Part shown: positions 19,215 through 27,622 of the stretch, in pieces
How positions within the stretch are numbered: the first letter of the stretch is position 1
Layout of the letters: the number at the start of each line of letters is the position of its first letter
DNA from: WTJO01 sp965660165
Lineage (GTDB): Bacteria > Pseudomonadota > Alphaproteobacteria > Puniceispirillales > Puniceispirillaceae
Length of the DNA: 64,000 nt
Reading direction: 5' to 3'
NCBI GenBank assembly: GCA_965660165.1
Contig: CBFHYU010000001.1
Location: 200,932 to 264,931 of the forward strand
Position numbers and translations under genes: made by a program
Notes under the pieces: model-generated
Told to the model about the DNA's origin: nothing
Seen by the model: the letters and a program-made list of their open reading frames with translations, nothing else
Databases searched by the model: none

Positions 19215-20636
19215 ATGAAAACCCTGTATCGTAAACGACAAGCTATCTATCATATTCTCAGGATAAGCTTTGGGTTTATTGGCACTATCTGTCTGTTATT
19301 TTTGGCAGGGCAAATTTCGTTATTCTCGGCAGTGTTAATCATCGTTGCTGGAATCTTTGTGGGCTTTGTAATAGCCGAGAATGAGTTGCAAATTCTTCAG
19401 CTTATGAAGGATTATTTTGCCTCAAGAATGCATGCCAGCGAGACAGACACATCACCTAGATTATCAGTCCAACATACGTTTGATGAGAAATCACCCATTT
19501 CAGAATTATTTTGGCTGGTTTCTGTGTCAGAAGATCAGCATGAAAAGCGCTTCAAAAAACTGCAAACTGAAAATCATTATCTTAATGAGACTATCCGAAA
19601 TCTTCCATTTCCGCTTATTTTGCTGAATAAGCGAGGCTATGTTATCGAATATAATACGCAAGCTACTCAGCTTTTCGGCACTATCCAGCTGCAAAAGCCA
19701 GTAGCCTTTTTTATTCATGATAATGAAGCGATAGAGCGTATTGAGGCTGTCACTAAGGGTGAACGTCATCACGATGTTGTCGAGTTGACTAGGCGCGAGA
19801 ATAAGGATCAGATTTTTGAGCTTCTGATCTCAAATTTCGCGGCAGATGATAATTTACAAACAGCCCTCATTCTGATGGATAGATCAGAAGCTAAAATAGC
19901 TGAGACCATGCGGGTAGATTTTGTGGCAAATGTCAGTCATGAGCTGAGGACACCTCTTACCTCTGTGCTTGGATTTGTGGAAACATTAAGAGGTCCTGCT
20001 GGCGATGATAAAGCCACCAGAGATAAATTTCTGGCAATCGTTGAAAACCAAGCTGCAAGGATGGTGCGGCTTGTTTCAGATCAGCTTTCACTATCATCGA
20101 TTGAACGTCAGGAAGCCAAACAGCCAAGAACGATTATATCCCTCAGCCCGCTGGTAGATCATGTATCAGAGTTATTAAGGGGGCAGGCTGAAGAAAAAAA
20201 TACACATATCAACATTATCAAACCAAAAGAAGAGGTCAAGATAATCGGTGACAGTGACGAGATCACCCAAATGCTGCAAAATCTAGTCGAAAACGCTATC
20301 AGATACGGGCATAATTCATCTGAAGTGAGGATAATTATCACAGCAGATGATAATAACGCCAATAGTGTAGGCGCACATACTGCATCTCACCATACGTCTT
20401 TTGCCAGCATCGCGGTCGAAGATGAAGGTGAAGGTATTGATACCAGCCACATCCCACGACTGACAGAGAGATTCTATCGGGTTGATAAGGGCAGGTCACG
20501 TGATAATGGCGGTACTGGTCTGGGGCTGGCGATTGTAAAACATATCGTCAACAGGCATCGTGGCCAGCTGATCATCACGTCAGAAATTGGAACTGGTAGC
20601 CGATTCTGTGTATTGCTTCCAAAACCACCTGCCTGA
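19215..20636 (+). CDS. phoR: Phosphate-regulon sensor histidine kinase PhoR
   Basis: Membrane histidine kinase of about 473 residues. Two hydrophobic segments lie near the N-terminus with almost no periplasmic loop between them, as in PhoR. A PAS domain follows (NLPFPLILLNKRGYVIEYN), then HisKA with the phospho-acceptor in VSHELRTPL (His about 242) and a HATPase domain with N-box (LVENAIRYG), G1 (DEGEGI) and G2 (GGTGLGLAIV). A GTG at 19182 would add 11 residues; neither start has a strong ribosome binding site. The PhoR name rests on membrane topology, the downstream PhoB-type regulator and the PHO box between the two genes. phoU and pst genes are not adjacent. Confidence 0.85.
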   Translation: MKTLYRKRQAIYHILRISFGFIGTICLLFLAGQISLFSAVLIIVAGIFVGFVIAENELQILQLMKDYFASRMHASETDTSPRLSVQHTFDEKSPISELFWLVSVSEDQHEKRFKKLQTENHYLNETIRNLPFPLILLNKRGYVIEYNTQATQLFGTIQLQKPVAFFIHDNEAIERIEAVTKGERHHDVVELTRRENKDQIFELLISNFAADDNLQTALILMDRSEAKIAETMRVDFVANVSHELRTPLTSVLGFVETLRGPAGDDKATRDKFLAIVENQAARMVRLVSDQLSLSSIERQEAKQPRTIISLSPLVDHVSELLRGQAEEKNTHINIIKPKEEVKIIGDSDEITQMLQNLVENAIRYGHNSSEVRIIITADDNNANSVGAHTASHHTSFASIAVEDEGEGIDTSHIPRLTERFYRVDKGRSRDNGGTGLGLAIVKHIVNRHRGQLIITSEIGTGSRFCVLLPKPPA

Positions 20637-20660
20637 CAGATTATTTCTGTTCCCGTTCAC

Positions 20661-20678
20661 ATGTCATAAAACTGTCAT
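20661..20678 (+). promoter_or_regulatory. PHO box upstream of phoB
   Basis: The 18 bases match the E. coli PHO-box consensus CTGTCATAWAWCTGTCAY at 17 positions; only the first base differs. The two TGTCAT half-sites are spaced 11 bases apart, as PhoB dimers require. The site lies 67 bases ahead of the first possible start of the response regulator gene and just past the phoR stop, so PhoB probably activates its own transcription. Confidence 0.8.
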
Positions 20679-20814
20679 ATGCTATGGGTATCACAGGGGT
20701 GTTGATTATATTTCGAAACTGTGATGAAAGTGATATATTAGCTGTATGAATACCATCTTAAATACGGGCTTAAATACAGGCTTTGGTAAAGACGAGTTTA
20801 GCGAGCAGTCCATC

Positions 20815-21507
20815 ATGGAAGATGCTACGATTTTAATTGTTGAAGATGATTCTGATATTCAGACCTTGCTTGAGTTTAATTTTCAGCAAGCAGGCTATCA
20901 TGTGGTAATCGCCGCAGATGGCGAAGAGGGTCTGATGATGGCACGTGAATGCCAGCCTCAGCTTATTGTGCTAGACTGGATGATGCCGAATATGTCAGGG
21001 CTTGAGCTATTGCGCAGATTACGCAATCGTGATGCCACAGCTGAAATCCCTATCATCATGCTTACTGCAAAAGCAGATGAAACAGACAGGCTAAGAGGAT
21101 TGGATACAGGGGCTGATGATTATGTCACAAAACCCTTTAGTCCAGCAGAATTGCTTGCCCGTACCAGAGCATTATTGCGCCGAAGTTCAGGGACAAATCA
21201 ACAGCGCCTTAGCTGTGACGATCTGGAAATGGATATGGTCACAAAACGGGTACGGCGCGGTAATATTGACATAAAGCTTGGCCCAAAGGAATTTCGGCTT
21301 CTTGAACATTTTTTGCGTAATCAGGGGCGTGTTTTTTCGCGTGACCAGCTGCTTGACCAAATTTGGGGGCATGATGTGTATGTTGAAGTGCGCACTGTGG
21401 ATGTGCATATTAGACGCCTAAGAAAAGCGATCAATCTTGAACATAAGCCTGATCTGATCCGCACTGTTCGTTCAATGGGGTATTCTTTAGAAGCGCCCTC
21501 TGCCTGA
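20815..21507 (+). CDS. phoB: Phosphate regulon response regulator PhoB
   Basis: OmpR/PhoB-family regulator of 230 residues. The receiver domain has acidic residues at 11-12, the phospho-acceptor Asp at 54 (VLDWMMPNMSG) and Lys106 in the YVTKPFSP loop. A winged-helix DNA-binding domain covers about 135-228, ending with VDVHIRRLRKAI and the TVRSMGYSLE hairpin. I chose the ATG at 20815 because the receiver domain starts right there; an ATG at 20746 would add 23 residues of no known domain. Gene order phoR then phoB is reversed relative to E. coli. A PHO box upstream supports both the name and autoregulation. Confidence 0.9.
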   Translation: MEDATILIVEDDSDIQTLLEFNFQQAGYHVVIAADGEEGLMMARECQPQLIVLDWMMPNMSGLELLRRLRNRDATAEIPIIMLTAKADETDRLRGLDTGADDYVTKPFSPAELLARTRALLRRSSGTNQQRLSCDDLEMDMVTKRVRRGNIDIKLGPKEFRLLEHFLRNQGRVFSRDQLLDQIWGHDVYVEVRTVDVHIRRLRKAINLEHKPDLIRTVRSMGYSLEAPSA

Positions 21508-21605
21508 AATGCGCCAAAACCACCTGCATGATACCGATTTTACTTGAGATCGCGCCGTTACTGCGTCACATAGTATGACGAGGTTATATTGGTCAGAGGA
21601 CAGGC

Positions 21606-22241
21606 ATGTTTACAGGCAATATCATACGTTACCCCCGCTATATACTCGCAATCTCTTTGATTAGTCTTGGTGCCTGCCAGCCAGAAACAGCTCCGCCAGA
21701 GACAATTTCGCCACAAACAATTTCATTGGCAACCAGCACCTTAACCCAAGAGATTGCGGTCATCTCGCCAGCGCCAGATATCCAGACAGATACCAACCTA
21801 GCGATTGATGAAACCGCACGCACCGATAGCGCTAATAATGATGAAAATACTGCCAGCACAGAAAATACTGATGCTTCTGGCGATATATCTGATTCAAATA
21901 GTCCTGAAGAAGAAATAGCTGTGACGGCATTAGCCATTACGCCAGCGCCTAAGACACCCGCGCCACCCGCGATACCGCCATTCACGCCAGCCAGCCAGAG
22001 CGGCAAGAAAGCAGATGATTTGATAGCGGCGATTGGCGAGGCTGATCTTATTCGTGAAGAAGGCCAGATTGAAATCTGGCAATATCACCAGCCAGATTGT
22101 GTCGTCGATTTTTATTTTCCCATAGATACCGCAGATAGCGCGCGCCGCATCTTAAGCTGGGATATGCGGCCTCGCATTTACGGCGGAAAGCTTGATATAC
22201 AGACATGCGAGGCTCAGCTAGCAGACCGCGCCTCATCATAA
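21606..22241 (+). CDS. Hypothetical lipoprotein
   Basis: A 211-residue predicted lipoprotein. The N-terminus is a signal peptide with lipobox SLGAC (Cys near 24). Residues 25-130 are low-complexity and rich in Thr, Ser, Pro, Glu and Ala, probably a flexible periplasmic tether. The last 80 residues form a compact domain (DLIAAIGEADLIREEGQIEIWQ, then CVVDFYF and a second Cys in QTCEA near the end) that could carry a disulfide. This C-terminal part resembles small SmpA/BamE-like folds in pattern only; I do not assign a function. AGAGG seven bases before the ATG supports the start. It follows phoB by 98 bases and is convergent with nth. Confidence 0.7.
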   Translation: MFTGNIIRYPRYILAISLISLGACQPETAPPETISPQTISLATSTLTQEIAVISPAPDIQTDTNLAIDETARTDSANNDENTASTENTDASGDISDSNSPEEEIAVTALAITPAPKTPAPPAIPPFTPASQSGKKADDLIAAIGEADLIREEGQIEIWQYHQPDCVVDFYFPIDTADSARRILSWDMRPRIYGGKLDIQTCEAQLADRASS

Positions 22242-22250
22242 TATCTGCTA

Positions 22251-22895
22251 CTAGGCTGTCTTGTCTTTATAAAGGCATAGATGGTGAATAACACAAGAGC
22301 TACAGTCTGGCTTTCTAGCCTTGCAAATATAGCGGCCATGCAAAATTAGCCAGTGATGCGCGCCCTTTTTATAGGCTTCAGGTACACGTCTTAGTAATTC
22401 TGTCTCGACAATATCCACTGTTTTTCCAGGCGCAATCCCTGTACGGTTACTAACTCTGAAAATATGGGTATCTACAGCTATTGTGGGCTCGCCAAAGGCC
22501 TCATTCAACACCACATTTGCGGTTTTTCTGCCAACACCTGGCAACGCTTCAAGGGACTGTCTGTCCTGAGGCACAATGCCATCATGCTTGGCTAGCAAAA
22601 TCTCAGAAAGCGCTTTTACATTCTTTGCTTTGGTATTAAATAAGCCGATTGTTTTTATATAATGCGTAATCTCTTCAAGGCTGAGGGATGCCATTTTTTC
22701 AGCTGTATCTGCACGTGCAAATAACGCTTTGGTTGCTTTATTTACCCCAACATCAGTGGCTTGGGCAGATAACACTACAGCCACCAACAATGTAAAGGCA
22801 TTGGTAAATTCTAGCTCAGTCTGGGGGTTTGCTTCAGCTTTGGATAAATGCTCAAAGACTGAAACAATATCAGCCAGCTTCATTTTTTTAGCCAT
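22251..22895 (-). CDS. nth: Endonuclease III
   Basis: Base-excision-repair DNA glycosylase/AP lyase of 214 residues that removes oxidised pyrimidines. The helix-hairpin-helix is LPGVGRKTANVVL, containing the catalytic Lys124; the catalytic Asp is at 142 (AVDTHIFRV). The 4Fe-4S cluster loop is C191, C198, C201 and C207 with the expected C-x6-C-x2-C-x5-C spacing. Length is normal. It is divergent from a DUF2244 membrane-protein gene. Confidence 0.96.
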   Translation of the reverse strand: MAKKMKLADIVSVFEHLSKAEANPQTELEFTNAFTLLVAVVLSAQATDVGVNKATKALFARADTAEKMASLSLEEITHYIKTIGLFNTKAKNVKALSEILLAKHDGIVPQDRQSLEALPGVGRKTANVVLNEAFGEPTIAVDTHIFRVSNRTGIAPGKTVDIVETELLRRVPEAYKKGAHHWLILHGRYICKARKPDCSSCVIHHLCLYKDKTA

Positions 22896-22978
22896 TTTAA
22901 TTCCCGTGACCTATATTAAGCTAGTAGCCGTGGGCTTATCATAACAATTCTGGTCATAAGTGCGAGTAGTTTATCATC

Positions 22979-23494
22979 ATGGCATCCGCACCAACAAAAT
23001 ATTATTACACAAAAACAACACAGACAGATGATGTGATTACCATCACCCTATGGCCTTACCGCTCACTTTCAGCCAAAGGATTTAGAATTGTTATTTGCTC
23101 CATTGCGCTTGTGCTTAGCGCTGTTGGTATTGGCTTTATGATGGTAGGTGCCTGGCCCGTTATGGGATTTTTAGGTCTGGAAGTTGGTATTGTTTGGTTT
23201 GCCTTCAAGCTGAATTATCGGGCGGGCAGGCTGGTTGAGACAATCTGTATCAATCAAAGCGGCGTCACAATTGAGCGAATTGACTGGCGAGGGCGGCCAA
23301 CACAACAGCATATTGATAGCCCGTGGGTTGTTGCCGATCTTATCCCTGAACGTGGCAAACGACGCAAGCTTGTCTTGACGGCTCATGGCAAAGATATTGA
23401 AATAGGGGCATTTCTGCCCCCTATTGAAAAACCGCCTCTGGCAAATGCGCTAAATGAGTCTTTAGGGCGTATGCGCCATCAGCCACATGGCTAG
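22979..23494 (+). CDS. DUF2244-family membrane protein
   Basis: A 171-residue protein recognisable as DUF2244 by the opening of the domain (ITLWPYRSLSAKGF), followed by two transmembrane helices (about 39-58 and 62-80) and a cytoplasmic beta-rich tail with WRGRPTQQH and WVVADLIPERGKRRKL. Function is unknown for the family. It is divergent from nth, an arrangement I recall in other alphaproteobacteria. Its TAG stop overlaps the opposing dapB stop in a shared CTAG. Confidence 0.85.
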   Translation: MASAPTKYYYTKTTQTDDVITITLWPYRSLSAKGFRIVICSIALVLSAVGIGFMMVGAWPVMGFLGLEVGIVWFAFKLNYRAGRLVETICINQSGVTIERIDWRGRPTQQHIDSPWVVADLIPERGKRRKLVLTAHGKDIEIGAFLPPIEKPPLANALNESLGRMRHQPHG

Positions 23495-24288
23495 TCTGTT
23501 TTCAGACCTAACACATCATTCATGCTATAAAGCCCCTTTGGCGCTGTTGCCGCAAAGCGGGCTGCCTGAACAGCGCCTCTAGCAAAAATAATCCGCCCTG
23601 TTGCCCTATGGGTTAGCTCGATACGTTCTTGCTGGCCAAAAAAAGTAACCGTATGCTCTCCAGCGACATCGCCGCCCCTTAGCACCGCAAACCCAATATC
23701 ACCTTGTTTGCGTGCGCCAGTCTCGCCGTCACGGCCGCTATCTCTGACTGTCTCTAGCGCCACCCCACGTCCTTTGGCTGCCGCATGACCAAGTGCTAGG
23801 GCTGTACCAGAGGGCGCATCTATTTTGTGATGATGATGGGTTTCAACAATTTCAATATCCCAGTCATCAGACAGGCTACGCGCAACCTCTGTTACAAGTT
23901 GTGATAATAATGTCACGCCGACTGAGGTATTCGCACAATAAATAATCGGAATATCGTTAGAGGCCTCAGCGATATTCTGCTCATCTTCTGCTGACAGCCC
24001 TGTTGTGCCAATCACCATAGGGGTTTGTGTTGCACGCGCAATTTCCAGATGCTTCATTGTCACATCAGGGCGGGTAAAATCCACAATAACACAGCCAGGC
24101 CCTTGCCCTAGCGCTTGCATATCATCTGTGATGGTAATGCCCATCACCTGCTCGCCTAGCATTGGGCTGGCGCTATGTTCTGTTGCTGCTTGCAACGCAA
24201 TATTTTGTTCTGACAGCACCGATAGGATCATCTGTCCCATTCTGCCGCCTGCTCCTGGCAAGGCGATTGTAAAATCTTGCGCGCTCAT
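23491..24288 (-). CDS. dapB: 4-hydroxy-tetrahydrodipicolinate reductase
   Basis: Lysine and meso-diaminopimelate pathway enzyme of 265 residues. The dinucleotide-binding motif is ALPGAGGRMGQMI near the N-terminus; the catalytic region is ETHHHHKIDAPSGTAL, and the C-terminal substrate domain is complete. I start it at the ATG at 24288, with a purine-rich GAGAGAAGAG just upstream; the frame extends to a TTG at 24321. It feeds peptidoglycan cross-linking and lysine synthesis. The gene stands 94 bases downstream of dnaJ and may be its own transcript or read through from it. Confidence 0.96.
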   Translation of the reverse strand: MSAQDFTIALPGAGGRMGQMILSVLSEQNIALQAATEHSASPMLGEQVMGITITDDMQALGQGPGCVIVDFTRPDVTMKHLEIARATQTPMVIGTTGLSAEDEQNIAEASNDIPIIYCANTSVGVTLLSQLVTEVARSLSDDWDIEIVETHHHHKIDAPSGTALALGHAAAKGRGVALETVRDSGRDGETGARKQGDIGFAVLRGGDVAGEHTVTFFGQQERIELTHRATGRIIFARGAVQAARFAATAPKGLYSMNDVLGLKTD

Positions 24289-24382
24289 CTCTTCTCTCTT
24301 TTTATGCCATCCATCTATCAAGCGGTATAGGCGTCTGGCTGACCCCTACTATATCTTTGAGATAGTATAGCGTATTTACAGG

Positions 24383-25501
24383 CTAAGACCAGAGTTGCTT
24401 CACACGATCAATAAAGCTGTCTGTCTGAGGGCTTGATGCACCTGTCTCGCCAAAAGCTGTGAGCAGTTCTTTTTGCTTTTTATTCAATTTGGTAGGGGTT
24501 TCTACCTGAATTTCAACTATTTGATCGCCCATAGTGCTTCCGCGTAACGCAGGTAAGCCTTTGCCGCGCATCCTGAAGCGTTTGCCAGTCTGTGTGCCTT
24601 CTTCTATTGTAAGCCTTGCCATTTTGCCTGCCAATGTTGGCACTTCAATATTGCCGCCAAGCGCTGCTGTTACCATTGGTACAGGCACTGAAATATACAG
24701 ATTCTGGCCATCTCGGGTAAATAGAGGATGGTCTTTTACATTCACAAAAATATAAAGATCACCAGAAGGCGCGCCACGCATACCCGCCTCACCTTTGCCC
24801 GAAAGACGAATACGTGTGCCTGTATCAACACCCTTTGGGATATTTACATTTAATGTCTGAGATTCTTCAACACGCCCTTGCCCACGACAGCTTGAACACG
24901 GATCAGATATCATCTGGCCTGCCCCTCTACATGATGGGCAGGTTCGCTCAACCGTGAAAAACCCTTGTTGGGCGCGCACTTTACCAACCCCGCCACAACT
25001 TCTACATGTTTCAGGCGCAGAGCCTTTTTTTGCGCCAGAGCCTGAACATTCAGAACAGCTTGCCGCAATAGAGGCTGTTACATCTTTTGTGCATCCTTCA
25101 AGCGCTTCTTCTAAGGTGATGGTAAGATCATATCGTAAATCTGCACCATGCTGAGCGCCCCCGCCACCTGAACGGCCGCCTGAAAATTCAGAGAACATTT
25201 GTTCAAAAATATCTGAGAAACCGCCGCCGCCAAAGCCGCCGCCACCAAAGCCGCCACCGCCAAACCCTGATGATTGCTCAAAAGCAGCATGTCCCATCTG
25301 ATCATAGGCGGCACGCTTGTCACTATCTTTTAGCACTTCATAGGCTTCGCTTGCTTCGCGAAACCGCTCGGCAGCAGCCTCATCATCCGGATTTCTGTCA
25401 GGGTGATTTGCCATGGCAAGCTTTCGGTAAGCAGCTTTAATCTGTTTTTCATCCGCAGATTTACTTACCCCAAGCACATCATAAAAATCGCGTTTTGCCA
25501 T
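24383..25501 (-). CDS. dnaJ: Chaperone protein DnaJ
   Basis: Hsp40 co-chaperone of 372 residues. The J domain has the HPD motif at 33-35. A Gly/Phe-rich linker (about 78-115) contains GGGGF repeated in tandem. The zinc-binding domain shows four CxxCxGxG-type repeats (CSECSGSG, CRSCGGVG, CPSCRGAG, CSSCRGQG). C-terminal substrate-binding domains follow. It stimulates the DnaK ATPase and lies directly downstream of dnaK, separated by 93 bases that contain a strong hairpin. Confidence 0.97.
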   Translation of the reverse strand: MAKRDFYDVLGVSKSADEKQIKAAYRKLAMANHPDRNPDDEAAAERFREASEAYEVLKDSDKRAAYDQMGHAAFEQSSGFGGGGFGGGGFGGGGFSDIFEQMFSEFSGGRSGGGGAQHGADLRYDLTITLEEALEGCTKDVTASIAASCSECSGSGAKKGSAPETCRSCGGVGKVRAQQGFFTVERTCPSCRGAGQMISDPCSSCRGQGRVEESQTLNVNIPKGVDTGTRIRLSGKGEAGMRGAPSGDLYIFVNVKDHPLFTRDGQNLYISVPVPMVTAALGGNIEVPTLAGKMARLTIEEGTQTGKRFRMRGKGLPALRGSTMGDQIVEIQVETPTKLNKKQKELLTAFGETGASSPQTDSFIDRVKQLWS

Positions 25502-25534
25502 AGGCTATCTTGATCCCTGTTACCTACCAATATT

Positions 25535-25573
25535 CACAAGAGCCAGCCTGTGTATCACCAGCCAGCTCTTGTG
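25535..25573 (+). terminator. Hairpin in the dnaK-dnaJ gap with a plus-strand T-run
   Basis: CACAAGAGC (25535-25543) and GCTCTTGTG (25565-25573) form a perfect 9-base stem with a 21-base loop. A T-rich run (TTATTTTTTT) follows on the plus strand only, so the intrinsic-terminator polarity is antisense to dnaK and dnaJ. In the sense transcript the same bases fold just past the dnaK stop and may protect or process the dnaK mRNA. Confidence 0.55.
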
Positions 25574-25594
25574 TTATTTTTTTACGTCTTATCA

Positions 25595-27493
25595 TTAGCC
25601 GTTTTTGGCTGACTTATTATCGTCCACTTCTTCAAATTCAGCATCTACCACACCATCATCATCTGCTGGCGCGGCTTCATCTGAAGGCTGTTCTGCCTGA
25701 TAGGCAGCTTCACCCATTTTCATCAGCACTGATGATAACGCTTCTGACTTTTCCTTGATAGCGGCATCATCATCCTCGTCAAGTGCAGCCTGAAGCTCTG
25801 TAACCGCAGCTTCAACATCTGATTTCAGAGCCTGATCTGCCTTCTCGCCAAGCTCGCTGATAGATTTTTGAGCGCCATGAATAAGTGCTTCTGCCTGATT
25901 TCGGTTTTCCACTATTTCGCGGCGTTTTTTATCATCTTCAGCGAAATTTTCGGCATCCTGAACCATTTGTTCAATCTCGCTATCTTCCAGCCCACCAGAT
26001 GCTTTAATGCTAATCGCTTGTTCTTTGCCAGTTGCCTTGTCTTTAGCGCTTACTTTCACAATACCATTGGCATCAATATCAAAGGTAACCTCAATCTGAG
26101 GGGTGCCTCTTGGTGCAGAAGGAATACCTTCAAGATTGAACTGGCCAAGCGCCTTATTATCAGACGCCATTTCGCGCTCGCCCTGAAATACAGAAATTGT
26201 CACGGCTGACTGATTGTCATCTGCGGTTGAAAAGACTTGGCTTTTCTTGGTAGGGATAGTGGTATTTCTGTCAATCAGACGTGTAAATACCCCGCCAAGT
26301 GTTTCAATGCCTAGTGATAATGGTGTTACATCCAGCAACAGCACATCTTTTACATCACCTGTCAGAACCCCTGCCTGAATCGCAGCACCACTTGCCACCA
26401 CCTCATCAGGATTAACCCCTCTATGAGGCTCTTTGCCAAAAAATTCCTGAACTGTCTGAATGATTTTTGGCATTCTTGTCATACCGCCAACCAAAATCAC
26501 CTCATCAATGTCGCTTGCGCTCACATCAGCATCTTTCAGCGCCTTGCGGCATGGATCTAGTGATTTGCTGATCAAAGAATCAACCAACTGCTCTAGCTTT
26601 GAGCGTGATAATTTAATGTTCAAATGCTTAGGGCCAGAGGCATCAGCTGTAATAAAGGGCAGATTAACTTCTGTCTGGGTTGCGCTAGAAAGCTCAATTT
26701 TTGCTTTCTCGGCAGCTTCTTTAAGACGCTGAAGCGCCATAGTATCGCCGCGCAAATCAATCCCCTGATCAGATTTGAACTGATCAGCCAGATAATCAAT
26801 AATCGCCTGATCGAAATCTTCACCGCCTAGAAACGTATCTCCATTTGTTGATTTTACTTCAAATACGCCATCGCCTACTTCCAAAATAGAGACATCAAAC
26901 GTACCCCCACCAAGATCATAAACAGCGATAATGCCTGATTCATTTCTATCCAAACCATAGGCAAGTGCAGCAGCTGTTGGCTCATTGATAATTCTGAGCA
27001 CTTCAAGGCCTGCGATTTTGCCAGCATCTTTTGTGGCTTGTCTTTGCGCATCATTGAAATAGGCAGGCACTGTGATCACAGCCTGATCAACTTTTTCACC
27101 CAAAAAGGCTTCTGCATCTTCTTTCAATTTGCGTAAAACAAAGCTGGACATTTGGCTAGGTGAGTAATCTTCACCATCAACTTCGATCCACGCATCACCA
27201 TTTTTGGCTGGCTTTACGTTAAACGGCACCAGATTTGAAAATTCCTTAATGGCAGGATCATCAGCACGGCGGCCAATAAGACGCTTCATTGCAAAAATTG
27301 TTTTTGTAGGGTTTGTCACGGCCTGACGTTTAGCAGACTGGCCAACCAGCCTTTCGCCATCATCTGTGAACCCAACCATTGACGGGGTTGTGCGCCCGCC
27401 TTCTGCATTTTCAATAACACGGGTATCTTTGCCATCCATTACGGCGACACAAGAATTTGTTGTTCCTAAATCAATACCAATTACTTTTCCCAT
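25595..27493 (-). CDS. dnaK: Chaperone protein DnaK (Hsp70)
   Basis: Hsp70 chaperone of 632 residues. Visible signatures are IGIDLGTTNSCVAVMDG at the N-terminus, VYDLGGGTFDVSILE in the ATPase domain, and VILVGGMTRMPKIIQTV. The substrate-binding domain follows, and the acidic C-terminal tail (DDDGVVDAEFEEVDD) is typical. It works with DnaJ and GrpE in protein folding and in control of sigma-32. A near-consensus alphaproteobacterial sigma-32 promoter lies about 83 bases upstream. grpE is 129 bases further upstream on the same strand, so dnaK has its own heat-shock promoter. Confidence 0.98.
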   Translation of the reverse strand: MGKVIGIDLGTTNSCVAVMDGKDTRVIENAEGGRTTPSMVGFTDDGERLVGQSAKRQAVTNPTKTIFAMKRLIGRRADDPAIKEFSNLVPFNVKPAKNGDAWIEVDGEDYSPSQMSSFVLRKLKEDAEAFLGEKVDQAVITVPAYFNDAQRQATKDAGKIAGLEVLRIINEPTAAALAYGLDRNESGIIAVYDLGGGTFDVSILEVGDGVFEVKSTNGDTFLGGEDFDQAIIDYLADQFKSDQGIDLRGDTMALQRLKEAAEKAKIELSSATQTEVNLPFITADASGPKHLNIKLSRSKLEQLVDSLISKSLDPCRKALKDADVSASDIDEVILVGGMTRMPKIIQTVQEFFGKEPHRGVNPDEVVASGAAIQAGVLTGDVKDVLLLDVTPLSLGIETLGGVFTRLIDRNTTIPTKKSQVFSTADDNQSAVTISVFQGEREMASDNKALGQFNLEGIPSAPRGTPQIEVTFDIDANGIVKVSAKDKATGKEQAISIKASGGLEDSEIEQMVQDAENFAEDDKKRREIVENRNQAEALIHGAQKSISELGEKADQALKSDVEAAVTELQAALDEDDDAAIKEKSEALSSVLMKMGEAAYQAEQPSDEAAPADDDGVVDAEFEEVDDNKSAKNG

Positions 27494-27575
27494 GATCTGT
27501 GTCCTTCTAACATAAAAGGGTCTATCAACATCTTGGCACGCTAAGCGGCCATGTCTAATTTACCTGACAATTGAC

Positions 27576-27603
27576 ATATAAGTACTGTTTGCGCTTACAC
27601 AAG
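27576..27603 (-). promoter_or_regulatory. Sigma-32 (RpoH) promoter of dnaK
   Basis: On the minus strand CTTG (27600-27603) is followed, after exactly 17 bases, by CTTATAT (27576-27582). This matches the alphaproteobacterial RpoH pattern CTTG-N17/18-CYTATNT without a mismatch. The predicted start of transcription is about 75 bases ahead of the dnaK ATG. Heat-shock control of dnaK independent of grpE is therefore likely. Confidence 0.75.
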
Positions 27604-27622
27604 GGCTAGATACCAAGAATAT

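Noticed and set aside
20679..20745. A -10 box for phoB
   Set aside because: Candidates such as TATGGG near 20684 and TATATT near 20734 are too weak or badly spaced to choose between.
25151..25265. Repeat array in dnaJ as a mobile or CRISPR-like element
   Set aside because: The repeat is the tandem GGGGF coding sequence of the DnaJ linker, normal for the family; there are no spacers.
24954..25323. Open frames in other registers in the Gly-rich part of dnaJ
   Set aside because: They are produced by the repeated GGCGGCGG-type codons of the Gly/Phe linker and show no independent coding signs.
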